Below, piece by piece: positions 1-8,969 of a stretch of 64,000 nt of DNA (position 1 is its first letter; each line of letters starts with the position of its first letter). Made by a program: the position numbers and the translations under genes. Source of the DNA: Burkholderiales bacterium (GTDB lineage: Bacteria; Pseudomonadota; Gammaproteobacteria; Burkholderiales; Burkholderiaceae_F). The notes under the pieces were generated by a model that saw only the letters and a list, made by a program, of their open reading frames with translations, was not told where the DNA came from and did not search any database. The DNA lies in contig JADJWR010000003.1 in NCBI GenBank assembly GCA_016716275.1, forward strand, positions 620,001 to 684,000, given 5' to 3'.

Positions 1-1
1 G

Positions 2-235
2 CGGCACCCGTCGCTGGCCGGCTTCGAGCGGCTGCTCGCCTCGCGCGCCGTCGCGCTCGGCGACGCGCCGCTGGAACAGCTGCACATGCTGATCCAGGCC
101 CAGGCGCGCAAGCTGGCGCGCTACCGCTGCAGCAAGTGTGGCTTTCGCGCCCGCGAGTTCCACTGGCAGTGTCCCGGCTGCAGCAGCTGGGACAGCTACC
201 CGCCGCGCCGCCTCGAGGAGCTCGACGCCCCGTAG
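2..235 (+). CDS. lapB: LapB (YciM) lipopolysaccharide assembly protein, C-terminal end only
   Basis: Only the last 77 residues lie in the window; the reading frame is open from base 2 to a TAG at 233-235. They hold a leucine-rich helical stretch and then a rubredoxin-like zinc ribbon with paired cysteines (CSKCGF and CPGC) followed by SSWDSYPPRR. This is the typical C-terminus of LapB, an inner-membrane-anchored TPR protein that in E. coli recruits FtsH to degrade LpxC and so balances LPS synthesis. The upstream TPR part is outside the window. Assignment rests on the ribbon and tail; the position directly before cysM is one I know from betaproteobacterial genomes. Confidence 0.8.
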   Translation, partial: RHPSLAGFERLLASRAVALGDAPLEQLHMLIQAQARKLARYRCSKCGFRAREFHWQCPGCSSWDSYPPRRLEELDAP

Positions 236-337
236 GCGGACCGATGCGCATGCTGTCGCTCCTCGCGCCGCGGCCGGTGACCGATCTGGCAATCGAGATC
301 ACTGCGGCCGGCGGCCGGCCGACACGGAAGGGCACAA

Positions 338-1243
338 GTGACTTACGCGACGATTGAAGCGACGATCGGCAACACGCCGCTGGTCAGCCTGCAGCGCATC
401 GGCGCTGCCGACAACGCCCGCCGCGGCAACGTCATCCTCGGCAAGCTCGAAGGCAACAATCCGGGCGGCTCGGTCAAGGACCGGCCCGCCTACGCGATGA
501 TCCGCCGTGCCGAGGAGCGCGGCGAGATCAGGCCCGGCGACCGGCTGATCGAAGCCACCAGCGGCAACACCGGGATCGCGCTGGCGATGATCGCGGCGAT
601 GAAGGGCTACCGGATGACACTGATCATGCCGGACAACCTGTCGGCAGAACGGCGCGCCAGCATGACCGCCTACGGCGCGGAACTGATCCTGACGCCGGCG
701 GCGAAGGGCGGCATGGAATACGCGCGCGACCTGGCGATGCAGATGCAGGCACAGGGCGAGGGCAGGGTTCTCGACCAGTTCGCCAACGACGACAACCCGC
801 GATCGCACTACGAGACCACCGGCCCCGAGATCTGGCGCGACACCGACGGACGGATCACGCACTTCGTCAGCGCCATGGGAACCACCGGCACGATCGTCGG
901 CGTGTCGCGCTATCTCAAGGAGAAGAACGCGTCGGTGCGGATCGTCGGCGCGCAGCCGGCCGAGGGCTCGCAGATTCCGGGCATCCGCAAGTGGCCGGAG
1001 GCCTATCTGCCGAAGATCTACGACGCCTCGCGAGTCGACCGCCTGGAGTACGTGGCGCAGGCCGAGGCCGAGGCGATGGCCCGCCGGCTGGCGGCGGAGG
1101 AAGGAATCTTCTGCGGCATCTCGGCGGCCGGCGCCTGCGCCATCTCGCTGCGTCTGGCGGCGGAGGTCGAGAACGCGACGATCGTGTTCATCGTCTGCGA
1201 CCGCGGCGACCGCTACCTGTCAACCGGCGTGTTCCCGGTTTGA
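338..1243 (+). CDS. cysM: Cysteine synthase B (O-acetylserine / thiosulfate sulfhydrylase)
   Basis: 301 residues, the usual CysM length. It makes cysteine, or S-sulfocysteine from thiosulfate, from O-acetylserine in the cytoplasm with pyridoxal phosphate. The N-terminus has IGNTPLV, the PLP lysine sits in NNPGGSVKDRPA, the substrate loop in EATSGNTG, and the phosphate-binding loop in AMGTTGT. The start is GTG at 338, preceded by a purine-rich GGAAGGG. It stands about 100 bp after lapB and may be independently expressed. The thiosulfate-using ability of the CysM branch fits a sulfur-oxidising host, but this is family knowledge and not something the sequence proves. Confidence 0.93.
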   Translation: MTYATIEATIGNTPLVSLQRIGAADNARRGNVILGKLEGNNPGGSVKDRPAYAMIRRAEERGEIRPGDRLIEATSGNTGIALAMIAAMKGYRMTLIMPDNLSAERRASMTAYGAELILTPAAKGGMEYARDLAMQMQAQGEGRVLDQFANDDNPRSHYETTGPEIWRDTDGRITHFVSAMGTTGTIVGVSRYLKEKNASVRIVGAQPAEGSQIPGIRKWPEAYLPKIYDASRVDRLEYVAQAEAEAMARRLAAEEGIFCGISAAGACAISLRLAAEVENATIVFIVCDRGDRYLSTGVFPV

Positions 1244-1256
1244 GGGAAGGGCGTTG

Positions 1257-1402
1257 GCCACGGATGAACACGGATGAACACGGATTCAAGAATCGATCCT
1301 GCGCCTTCCAGCGGCGGTCGGATCGGCACATCGCAGATGCGCGCACACGTGGCTCACGGGCGTTTGCAGTTCAATCCGTGTCCATCCGTGTTCATCCGTG
1401 GC
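1257..1402. repeat. Long-spaced inverted repeat with internal direct repeats
   Basis: Two 30-bp arms, 1257-1286 and 1373-1402, are reverse complements with one mismatch and enclose 86 bp. Each arm is built from the short unit CACGGATGAA repeated about two and a half times. The element fills the gap between the convergent cysM and fumarase genes, so it could act as a bidirectional terminator or be a dispersed intergenic repeat (REP/MITE-like). No coding capacity is seen and no target-site duplication is evident. Confidence 0.75.
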
Positions 1403-1411
1403 TAGAGCCCT

Positions 1412-2935
1412 TCACGCCATAGCCACTGGGATCTTGCCGATCTTCGCCTGCCACTCGCGCGGGCCGGTCTGGTGCACCGAGGTGCCGTCGCTCGACACCG
1501 CGACCGTCACCGGCATGTCCTTGACGTCGAACTCGTAGATCGCCTCCATGCCGAGGTCGGCGAAGCCGACCACCCTGGCCGCCTTGATCGCCTTGGCCAC
1601 CAGGTAGGCGGCGCCGCCCACCGCCATCAGGTAGGCGCTTTTGTGCTTGCGGATCGCCTCGATCGCCGCCGGTCCCCGCTCCGACTTGCCGATCATGGCG
1701 ATCAGCCCGGTCTGCGCCAGCATCATCTCGGTGAACTTGTCCATCCGCGTGGCGGTGGTGGGACCTGCCGGGCCGACCACCTCGTCGCGCACCGGATCGA
1801 CCGGGCCGACGTAGTAGATGACGCGGTTGGTGAAGTCGACCGGCAGCTTCTCGCCCTTGGCCAGCATGTCCTTGATCCGCTGGTGCGCCGCGTCGCGGCC
1901 GGTGAGCATCCGTCCCGACAGCAGCAGCGTGTCGCCCGGCTTCCAGCTGGCGATCTCCTCCCGGGTCAGCGTGTTCAGGTCGACCAGCCTGCTCTTCTGG
2001 TAGTCGGGCGCCCACTGCACCTTGGGCCACAGGTCGAGCGACGGCGGCTCCAGGTAGACCGGGCCGGAGCCGTCGAGCACGAAGTGCGCGTGGCGCGTGG
2101 CGGCGCAATTGGGGATCATCGCCACCGGCTTGCTGGCCGCGTGCGTCGGGTACATCCTGATCTTGACGTCGAGCACGGTGGCGAGCCCGCCGAGGCCCTG
2201 CGCGCCGATGCCGAGCGCGTTGACCTTCTCGTACAGCTCGACCCGCAGCTTCTCGACGTCGTCGCGCGGGCCGCGGGCGAGCAGCTCGTGCATGTCGATG
2301 TCGTCCATCAGCGCTTCCTTGGCCATCGTCATCGCCTTCTCGGCGGTGCCGCCGATGCCGATGCCCAGCATGCCCGGCGGGCACCAGCCGGCGCCCATCG
2401 TCGGCACCGTCTTGACGATCCAGTCGACGATCGAGTCCGACGGATTGAGCATGACGAACTTGCTCTTGTTCTCCGAGCCGCCGCCCTTGGCCGCCACCTG
2501 CACCTCGAGCCGGTCGCCGGGAACGATCTGCACGTTGATCACCGCCGGCGTGTTGTCCCTGGTGTTCTTGCGGCCGAACTCGGGCGGGCTGACCACCGAG
2601 GCGCGCAGCTTGTTGTCCGCGTTCAGGTAGGCGCGGCGCACCCCTTCGTTGATCGCGTCTTCGAGCGAGCCGGTGAAGCCCTCCCAGCGAACGTCCATGC
2701 CGACCTTGAGGAAGACGTTGACGATGCCGGTGTCCTGGCAGATCGGCCGGTGCCCCTCGGCGCACATCTTCGAGTTGGTCAGGATCTGCGCGATCGCGTC
2801 CCTGGCCGGCGCGCTCTTCTCGGCTTCGTAGGCGCGCGCCAGGTGGGCAATGTAGTCGGCCGGGTGGTAGTAGCTGATGTACTGCAGCGCGGCGGCGATG
2901 CTTTCGGTGAGGTCGGCCTGCTTGATCGTGGTCAT
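1412..2935 (-). CDS. fumA: Fumarate hydratase, class I ([4Fe-4S] type)
   Basis: 507 residues if it starts at the ATG whose first base is 2935 (MTTIKQADLTES); the open frame continues about 100 codons upstream, but that part is low-complexity out-of-frame-like sequence. It reversibly hydrates fumarate to malate in the TCA cycle. Visible marks are the N-terminal alpha-domain cysteines in KMCAEGHRPICQDTG, the cluster-region IPNCAATRH, the GIGIGG segment, and the C-terminal beta-domain with AYLMAVGGAAYLV. Both domains are in one chain, as in class I enzymes. It converges on cysM across the inverted repeat. FumA/FumB naming is by class only. Confidence 0.9.
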   Translation of the reverse strand: MTTIKQADLTESIAAALQYISYYHPADYIAHLARAYEAEKSAPARDAIAQILTNSKMCAEGHRPICQDTGIVNVFLKVGMDVRWEGFTGSLEDAINEGVRRAYLNADNKLRASVVSPPEFGRKNTRDNTPAVINVQIVPGDRLEVQVAAKGGGSENKSKFVMLNPSDSIVDWIVKTVPTMGAGWCPPGMLGIGIGGTAEKAMTMAKEALMDDIDMHELLARGPRDDVEKLRVELYEKVNALGIGAQGLGGLATVLDVKIRMYPTHAASKPVAMIPNCAATRHAHFVLDGSGPVYLEPPSLDLWPKVQWAPDYQKSRLVDLNTLTREEIASWKPGDTLLLSGRMLTGRDAAHQRIKDMLAKGEKLPVDFTNRVIYYVGPVDPVRDEVVGPAGPTTATRMDKFTEMMLAQTGLIAMIGKSERGPAAIEAIRKHKSAYLMAVGGAAYLVAKAIKAARVVGFADLGMEAIYEFDVKDMPVTVAVSSDGTSVHQTGPREWQAKIGKIPVAMA

Positions 2936-2997
2936 GGTTGCCTCGAAGGTCGTGGTGCAGGTTGGCAGGGTTGCCGCAGCGACTGGCCCCCTCGCCG

Positions 2998-3624
2998 CTA
3001 GTGCGTCTCGCTGGCGACGTGCGGACGCGCGGCTCCGAACAGGAGCCGGTCGGTGGCGGCGATCGCCATCGCCGACACCAGGAAGGTCAGGTGGATGCCG
3101 GTCTGCGCGAGCAGCGTCTTGGTGTCGTAGTTGGCGGCGTTGATGAAGGTCTTCAGCAGGTGGATCGAGCTGATGCCGATGATCGCCGTTGCCAGCTTGA
3201 CCTTCAATACGCTGGCATTGACGTGAGACAACCATTCCGGCTGGTCCGGGTGCCCTTCCAGGTTCAGCCGCGAGACGAAGGTCTCGTAGCCGCCGACGAT
3301 CACCATGATCAGCAGATTGGAGATCATCACCACATCGATCAGACCCAGCACCACCAGCATGATCACCGTCTCGTTCAGCTTCGGCAGGCCCTCGGCCGGC
3401 AGCGCGTAGCCGACCGCCTTGTACAGGTCGCCGATCGAGCGTGCGTCGCCGAAGGCGGCGCCGACCAGGTGCACCAGCTCGACCCAGAAGTGATAGACGT
3501 AGACGCCCTGGGCCAGGATCAGGCCGACGTACAGCGGCAGCTGCAGCCAGCGGCTGGCGAAGATCAGGCGTGGTACCAGGCCAAGTGGACGGGTATTGAC
3601 GCGTTCGAACGAAAGCGGGTTCAT
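2998..3624 (-). CDS. YqhA / UPF0114 family inner-membrane protein
   Basis: 208 residues with about four hydrophobic helices (near 25-45, 80-110, 140-165 and 175-195). The segment GLVPRLIFASRWLQLPLYVGL followed by VDVVMISNLLIMVIVGGYE-like sequence is characteristic of the UPF0114/YqhA family, whose biochemical role is not established. It lies just upstream of the fumarase gene on the same strand with a 62-bp gap, so co-transcription is possible. The start ATG at 3624 puts a short charged N-terminus before the first helix, which looks natural. Confidence 0.8.
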   Translation of the reverse strand: MNPLSFERVNTRPLGLVPRLIFASRWLQLPLYVGLILAQGVYVYHFWVELVHLVGAAFGDARSIGDLYKAVGYALPAEGLPKLNETVIMLVVLGLIDVVMISNLLIMVIVGGYETFVSRLNLEGHPDQPEWLSHVNASVLKVKLATAIIGISSIHLLKTFINAANYDTKTLLAQTGIHLTFLVSAMAIAATDRLLFGAARPHVASETH

Positions 3625-3890
3625 CCAGTGAGTTTCTGTTCGTGAAAACCCGCAGATTCTAGCCAGCCGCCGGCAGGCAATATGGGCGCCGCGCAGGCTT
3701 GAAGGATTGCCGGCTGCCCTCAGATTGAACCCGTGCCGATCCCGGCGGTCGAAGCCGGCGTGCGGTTATCGGGAAACGATGCTTCTGTCTTCGGGTGATC
3801 GAATGTAAAGCAGTCAGGCGACTCGTGTGTTCGATTCCTGCGCGACAAGTAGACTTGCGCGCGTTCCGTTAACCACTTGATGGAGACTCT

Positions 3891-4784
3891 ATGAAACGCA
3901 TCGCGCTGTTCGTCGTGACGAACCTTGCGATCATCGTAGTGCTGATGCTGTTCCTGAACATCATCGGCGCCGTTTTCGGCATCAACTTCGCCGGCGTCGG
4001 CGGCCGCGAGCTCGACCTCGGCGCGCTGGCCATCTTCGCCCTGGTGGTCGGCTTCACCGGCTCGTTCATCTCGCTTGCGATCAGCAAGCCGATGGCCAAG
4101 TGGTCGACCGGCGCGCGGGTGATCGACCGGCCGTCCAACGCGATGGAGGCCTGGCTGGTCGACGCCGTCCGGGCGCACGCGCAGAAGGCGGGCATCGGCA
4201 TGCCGGAAGTGGCGCTCTACGAGGGCGAGCCGAACGCCTTCGCCACCGGTGCCTCGAAGAACAGCGCGCTGGTGGCGGTGTCCACCGGGCTGCTGCAGTC
4301 GATGAGCAAGGAGGAGGTCGACGCCGTCCTCGGCCACGAGGTGGCGCACGTCGCCAACGGCGACATGGTCACCATGACGCTGATCCAGGGCGTGATGAAC
4401 ACCTTCGTCGTCTTCCTGTCGCGGGTGATCGGCTGGGTGGTCGACCGGATGATCCTGAAGAACGAGAGCGACGCGCCGGGCATGGGCTATTGGGTGAGCG
4501 TGATCGTGCTCGACATCGCGCTCGGCTTCCTGGCGGCGATTGTCGTCGCCTGGTTCTCGCGGCAGCGCGAGTTCCGCGCCGACGCCGGCGCCGCCAGCTA
4601 CATGGGTTCGTCGAAGCCGATGATCAACGCGCTGGCGCGCCTCGGCGGCATGGAGCCGGGTGAACTGCCGCAGCAGGTCAAGAGCATGGGCATCAACTCC
4701 CGCCCGACCGGCCTGATGGCGCTGTTCTCCAGCCATCCGCCGATCGAGGACCGGATCCGCGCCCTGCAGGCGATGGGCCGCTGA
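3891..4784 (+). CDS. htpX: HtpX membrane zinc metalloprotease
   Basis: 297 residues, the standard HtpX size. An M48-family protease that degrades misfolded membrane proteins, acting with FtsH. Two N-terminal hydrophobic helices (about 5-25 and 40-60) precede the zinc site HEVAH with its downstream Glu in the FRADAGAA segment, and two more helices lie between them. The start ATG at 3891 follows a GGAGAC-type ribosome site. It is followed 23 bp later by a strong hairpin-T terminator. Expression is often heat- or envelope-stress-controlled in relatives; I did not find a convincing promoter for that here. Confidence 0.95.
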   Translation: MKRIALFVVTNLAIIVVLMLFLNIIGAVFGINFAGVGGRELDLGALAIFALVVGFTGSFISLAISKPMAKWSTGARVIDRPSNAMEAWLVDAVRAHAQKAGIGMPEVALYEGEPNAFATGASKNSALVAVSTGLLQSMSKEEVDAVLGHEVAHVANGDMVTMTLIQGVMNTFVVFLSRVIGWVVDRMILKNESDAPGMGYWVSVIVLDIALGFLAAIVVAWFSRQREFRADAGAASYMGSSKPMINALARLGGMEPGELPQQVKSMGINSRPTGLMALFSSHPPIEDRIRALQAMGR

Positions 4785-4807
4785 CCCTCGGCGGCAGTCG
4801 ATCGACG

Positions 4808-4833
4808 AAGCCGGGCCGATGGCCCGGCTTTTT
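4808..4833 (+). terminator. Rho-independent terminator after htpX
   Basis: A perfect 10-bp stem, AAGCCGGGCC (4808-4817) and GGCCCGGCTT (4821-4830), encloses a GAT loop and runs into a T-tract. It sits 23 bp after the htpX stop and just touches the stop of the convergent MATE gene, so it probably ends transcription mainly on the plus strand. Confidence 0.9.
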
Positions 4834-6245
4834 CATGCGCCTTGCCCGGCGCGGTTTCGCGAAACGTAGTCTGCCAGCCAGCTCAGGGCGGCGCCGGCCA
4901 GCGCCAGGCCGGCGGCGGCGGCCAGCCAGAAGCTCGCCGCTGGGCCGAGCGTCCAGGTCGCCGGCGGGTGGTACGCCAGCCAGTAGCCGCCGGCCAGGCC
5001 GATCGCCCACAGGGACACGCCGTGGATCAGCATCGGCGGCAGCGCCACCTTGTAGCCGCGCAGGATGAAGGTGGCCACGCCCTGGACGGCATCGAAGAAG
5101 TGAAACAGCATCGCCAGGCCGACCAGCCCGAGCGCCACCCGGGCCACCTCGCTGTCGCGGGTGAACTGGGCCACCAGCGGCCCGCGCAGCAGATAGACAA
5201 GCAAAGCCATCACGACGGCGCTGCCGACGGCGATGCGGTAGCCGCGAAGCGCTGCCCGCCGGGCGATGGCCGGACCTCCGGCCCCAAGGGCCTGCGCCAC
5301 CAGCACGCTGCTGGCGATGCCGTAGGCGAGCGGCAGCATGAACAGCAGCGCGATCACGTTGGCGACGATCTGATGGCCGGCGACGACGGTGGCGCCGAAG
5401 CGCGCCAGCAGCAGGGCGATGAAGGTGAATGAACTGATCTCGATCAGCAGTGCGCCGCCGCTCGGCAGGCCGAGGCGCAGCAGCTCCTTCTGGCGCGCCC
5501 AGACCGGCCCGGCGCGCGTGCCCGCCGGCGCGTGGAAGCGACGGTAGAACGGGTCGAACCGCCACAGCAGCCAGTGGGCCGCCAGCATCAGCCACATGAT
5601 CAGCGCGGTGGCGATGCCGCAGCCGGCGCCGCCGATCGCCGGCAGCGGCCCGCCGCCGTGGATGAACAACAGGTTCAGCGGGACCTTGGCGGCGAGTGCG
5701 GCGAGGTTGATCAGCATCGTCACCGTCGGCCGTGACACCGCCGCGTTCAGGGCGATAAAGGCCCGCGAGGCGAACGCCGCCGGCAGGCCGGCGGCCACCG
5801 CCCACAGATAAAGCGACGAGATGGCCGCCACCTCCGGCGCCGCGTCGATCAGCCGCAGCCACGGGCGGTTGACCAGCAGCGGCGGCAGGGCGACCAGCGT
5901 CAGGAACAGCGCCAGCCACAGCGTCTGCCGCACGTCGATGCCGATTTCGCGGAACCGTCGCGCACCGAAGTGATGGCCGGCGATCGGCGTGAGCGCCTGC
6001 AGCGTCGCCATGAAGCCGACGAACACCGTCGCGTAGATGCTGCTGCCGAGCGCCACGCCGGCCAGGTCGGTAGCCGACAGCCGGCCGGCCATGATCGTGT
6101 CGATGACGCCGAGACCGATCACCGCAACCTGCGCGACGAGAATCGGCCAGGCAAGCTGCAGCAGCGCGCGCGTCGAGTCGAGCGCAGCCTCGTCGGCCGG
6201 CCGGGCCCCGGCGGGCACGGGTGCCTGGGCGCCGCCGTCGTTCAA
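4833..6245 (-). CDS. MATE family multidrug/metabolite efflux transporter
   Basis: About 470 residues with twelve predicted membrane helices. The N-terminal motif LLQLAWPILVAQVAVIGLGVIDT and the repeated MAGRLSATDLAGVALGSS segment are typical of NorM-type Na+/H+-coupled exporters. I place the start at a TTG (first base 6245) that overlaps the TGA of the upstream gene (ATTGA), implying translational coupling; an ATG at 6320 would give a 79-bp overlap and an atypical polar extension. The substrate cannot be inferred. It ends at the htpX terminator. Confidence 0.88.
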   Translation of the reverse strand: MNDGGAQAPVPAGARPADEAALDSTRALLQLAWPILVAQVAVIGLGVIDTIMAGRLSATDLAGVALGSSIYATVFVGFMATLQALTPIAGHHFGARRFREIGIDVRQTLWLALFLTLVALPPLLVNRPWLRLIDAAPEVAAISSLYLWAVAAGLPAAFASRAFIALNAAVSRPTVTMLINLAALAAKVPLNLLFIHGGGPLPAIGGAGCGIATALIMWLMLAAHWLLWRFDPFYRRFHAPAGTRAGPVWARQKELLRLGLPSGGALLIEISSFTFIALLLARFGATVVAGHQIVANVIALLFMLPLAYGIASSVLVAQALGAGGPAIARRAALRGYRIAVGSAVVMALLVYLLRGPLVAQFTRDSEVARVALGLVGLAMLFHFFDAVQGVATFILRGYKVALPPMLIHGVSLWAIGLAGGYWLAYHPPATWTLGPAASFWLAAAAGLALAGAALSWLADYVSRNRAGQGA

Positions 6246-7981
6246 TCGCCGGCGCGCCGATACAGGCGGATCGCCTCGTCCGGCCGGCCGGGGCGGTGCC
6301 CCTGCCAGAGCTCGGTCCACCGACCCGCCGGCAGTCCATCGTCGAGCAGCGAGCCGGCCAGGTCGCGGTGCAGCGCCAGCGGGCAGTCATCGTCGTCGCC
6401 GCTGGCGAAGCGGATGCCGCCGTGAAAGGCGAACACCGCGCGATGCGACGGGCGCAGGTGGTGTGCCAGCACGCAGGCATCCGCCGGCGCCGCGCGGGCG
6501 ATCTCGGCGGCCGCGCTGCTGGCGAGCCCGGCAAACGATCGCCGGTGGTCGACCGCGCCGAGGAACAGCGCCGAGAAGGCCACCCACAGCGCGACCATGC
6601 CGCTCGCCGCCAGCGCCGGGCCGCGCCACAGGGCGCCGCCGGAGGGCTGGCGAACGCGCCAGGCCACCAGGGCGAACCAGACTGCGCTGGCCGCCGCGGC
6701 GATCACGACGGCCGCCCAGTCGAGCGGCGGCACGTACTCCGCGGTCAGCCGCAGCACCGAGCGGCTCATCTTCGGCGGCACGCCGGCGTGCATGGCGAAG
6801 AAGTAGGTCCACAGCGCGACCGTCGCCAGGCAGAAGGCGGTGATGGCGAACCAGTCGATCGCGTTCTCGGCGGCGCGGCGCAGGGAGACCGCGCCGAAGG
6901 CGGCCAGCAGCACCAGCGGCAGGATCACGTGCACGACGTCCTCCGAGCTCGGCGCCCGCGTGCTCAGCAGGCCGAAGATGCCGGTGACAAGCAGCAGCGA
7001 GCCGAAGGCCATGTGCGGCCGGCGCAGGCCCTGGCGCCAGGCGTACAGCGCCCATGCCGCCAACGGCCAGAGGGGCCACGTCTGCCACGCCAGCGCACGC
7101 AGCAGCCAGGCGAGGCTGTCGCCGGTCGGCAGCGCGAAGCCGCGCAGGCTGCTGGCCGCCCAGTCGGCAAGGTACGAGCGACCGGCATCGCCGTGGCCGG
7201 CGAGCACCGCGGCGACCCAGCCGCCGACGACACCGCCCCCGGCAAGCAGCAGCAGGACGAGGGCCCGCTGGCGCACCGGTCGCGCCAGCGTTCCGGCCGC
7301 GAGCGGCAGCGCCGCCAGGGTCAGCCACAGGGCCGGCTGCGCTCCGCGCGCCAGCACCAGCAGGCCGAGCGCGCCGCCGGCGAGCAGCGGACCGGCGACC
7401 GGCCGCTCGAGCGACAGCGCAAGGCCGAAGATGGCCAGGCTCGACAGCGCGAACGCCGCCGGCGCACTGGTGGTTTCATGCAGGCTGACGATCGGGCCGG
7501 CGGTCGCCAGCACCAGCAGGACGGCGACGTCGGCCAGCATCCGCCCGTAGTCGCGCGAGGTGGCCTCGCCGCCGAAGGCGAAGGCCACCGGCTGTGCCTC
7601 GTCGCGCCTCGCCAGCCGCAGCACCGCGTACCAGAGCGCGCCGGTGGCGACGAAGAACCACAGCACGGTCGGCAGCCGTGACGCGGTGAGGTCGCCGAGC
7701 GCCGGACCGAAGGCCGCGATCGACGCCGCGCCGGCCCAGAACGCCAGCGGACCATCGGCGGCGACCCGCTCGCCTGCCACCGCCGGCAGCAGCCACTCGC
7801 CGCCATGGGCCATCGTCCACATGATGCCGAAGCCGGTGGCATCGTCCTCCTGCCACGGGTCGCGGCCGAACAGGCCGCTGACGATGTAGGCGACGATCAG
7901 CGCCAGCAGGGCAGCGCGCGGCAGCTTGGCCGCGGCGGCGGCGCTGACGCGGGCCGGGGAGGGACGCTCGTCGAAAACCAT
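6242..7981 (-). CDS. ArnT/PMT-like membrane glycosyltransferase (GT39/GT83 clan)
   Basis: 579 residues, mostly hydrophobic, with about a dozen helices and a periplasmic C-terminal tail. The first extracytoplasmic loop has GRDPWQEDDATGFGI, matching the RDPW-x-E/D-D signature in which the acidic residue is catalytic in GT-C fold enzymes using undecaprenyl- or dolichyl-linked sugars. The protein probably transfers a lipid-linked sugar to lipid A or an envelope acceptor. It is translationally coupled to the MATE gene downstream. Acceptor and sugar are unknown. Confidence 0.8.
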   Translation of the reverse strand: MVFDERPSPARVSAAAAAKLPRAALLALIVAYIVSGLFGRDPWQEDDATGFGIMWTMAHGGEWLLPAVAGERVAADGPLAFWAGAASIAAFGPALGDLTASRLPTVLWFFVATGALWYAVLRLARRDEAQPVAFAFGGEATSRDYGRMLADVAVLLVLATAGPIVSLHETTSAPAAFALSSLAIFGLALSLERPVAGPLLAGGALGLLVLARGAQPALWLTLAALPLAAGTLARPVRQRALVLLLLAGGGVVGGWVAAVLAGHGDAGRSYLADWAASSLRGFALPTGDSLAWLLRALAWQTWPLWPLAAWALYAWRQGLRRPHMAFGSLLLVTGIFGLLSTRAPSSEDVVHVILPLVLLAAFGAVSLRRAAENAIDWFAITAFCLATVALWTYFFAMHAGVPPKMSRSVLRLTAEYVPPLDWAAVVIAAAASAVWFALVAWRVRQPSGGALWRGPALAASGMVALWVAFSALFLGAVDHRRSFAGLASSAAAEIARAAPADACVLAHHLRPSHRAVFAFHGGIRFASGDDDDCPLALHRDLAGSLLDDGLPAGRWTELWQGHRPGRPDEAIRLYRRAGD

Positions 7982-8075
7982 CGGCTGTCGTTTCCGGGGC
8001 GCATGTTATGCCGTCGGCCGCGGTCGCGCCGCGCCGGTGCAAGCGGCCGGTGCCGGCGGCACTGGCAACGCTGCG

Positions 8076-8963
8076 CTACGCCGGCAGGGCGTCGATGCGC
8101 TCGTGATAACGGGCCCGCAGCACCAGGCGCCGGTGCTGCGGCGAGTCGCTGAAGGCGGCGCGATCGTGCAGCACGTTGTTGCAGACGATGCCCATTCCCG
8201 GCTCCTGGCGCAGCGTCAGCACGTGCGGGTCGGCGTCGAGCATGCGCTGCAGCGCCGCGCTGGCGGCGCGCACCGCTTCGTCGTCCTTCCAGGCGATGCT
8301 GCGCGTGCGGGCCGTGTAGCGCATGTGCAGCCTGCCGTCGTCGACCGAGAACACCGGCCCGCTCTGGTCGCCGCGGGCGACCTCGCCTTCCTCCGAGCGC
8401 GAAGGAATGGTCATCGCATCGGCCAGCATCAGCGCGCGGATGTGCTGCGGATCGGCGTCGCGCAGCGCGATGTAGGCCAGTTCGTGGTCGAGCAGGCGGT
8501 TCTCGCCGCCGGACTCGGCCCGCTGCACGCAGTGCAGGATCATGGCGCGGATCTTCCGCTGCGGCGGGTTGTAGTAGCCGTCGGTGTGCCAGCGGATGGC
8601 GCGGTCGGTGTAGGGGATGTAGCCGCTGCGGGTGCCCGAGCCGGCCACCGCCAGCGGCGTGACGCCGTCGTCGTCGGCCAGGTAGTTGACGTCGAGGGTG
8701 CGCAGGCCGAGCTGCTCGCCGATGCGCCGCGGCACGTCGCTGTTCGCCCCGGCGCGCGCCGGCGACACGTACACCGCCATGTTGGTGCGCGCGCAGCGCT
8801 CGAGCAGGGCGCCGCGCTCGGCCGCCGTCAGCTGCATCGGGTCGGCGACCTCGACCAGCAGGTCGGCCGGCGAACGGGCGCAGCTCGCGAGCTTGCGTTC
8901 GCGCCAGCGCAGGTACGCCTCGGCGTCGTGCAGGTCGAACGGGTTGCCCTCGCTGCCGCGCAT
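8076..8963 (-). CDS. TauD/TfdA-like Fe(II)/2-oxoglutarate-dependent dioxygenase
   Basis: 295 residues. The iron-binding HxD is in RWHTDGYYN (His126, Asp128), the distal His is in VLHDRAAF (His266) and a 2-oxoglutarate-binding Arg follows in RRLVLRARYH. Family members oxidise taurine, sulfonates, carnitine-like or other small substrates with 2-oxoglutarate and O2. It is the last gene of the leftward operon that starts at 11392, with only a 6-bp gap to the gene upstream. The setting beside TusA and DsrC homologues suggests a sulfur-containing substrate, but that is inference. The double-stranded beta-helix family is broad, so taurine should not be assumed. Confidence 0.82.
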   Translation of the reverse strand: MRGSEGNPFDLHDAEAYLRWRERKLASCARSPADLLVEVADPMQLTAAERGALLERCARTNMAVYVSPARAGANSDVPRRIGEQLGLRTLDVNYLADDDGVTPLAVAGSGTRSGYIPYTDRAIRWHTDGYYNPPQRKIRAMILHCVQRAESGGENRLLDHELAYIALRDADPQHIRALMLADAMTIPSRSEEGEVARGDQSGPVFSVDDGRLHMRYTARTRSIAWKDDEAVRAASAALQRMLDADPHVLTLRQEPGMGIVCNNVLHDRAAFSDSPQHRRLVLRARYHERIDALPA

Positions 8964-8969
8964 GGCGGG

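Noticed and set aside
2936..3235. 100-residue N-terminal extension of the fumarase
   Set aside because: The extension overlaps the YqhA-like gene in another frame and lacks family resemblance; the ATG at 2935 gives the usual start.
3810..3860. Possible tRNA-like segment (GTGTTCGATTCCTGC)
   Set aside because: The T-loop-like sequence has no pairing T-stem and no acceptor, D or anticodon arms around it.
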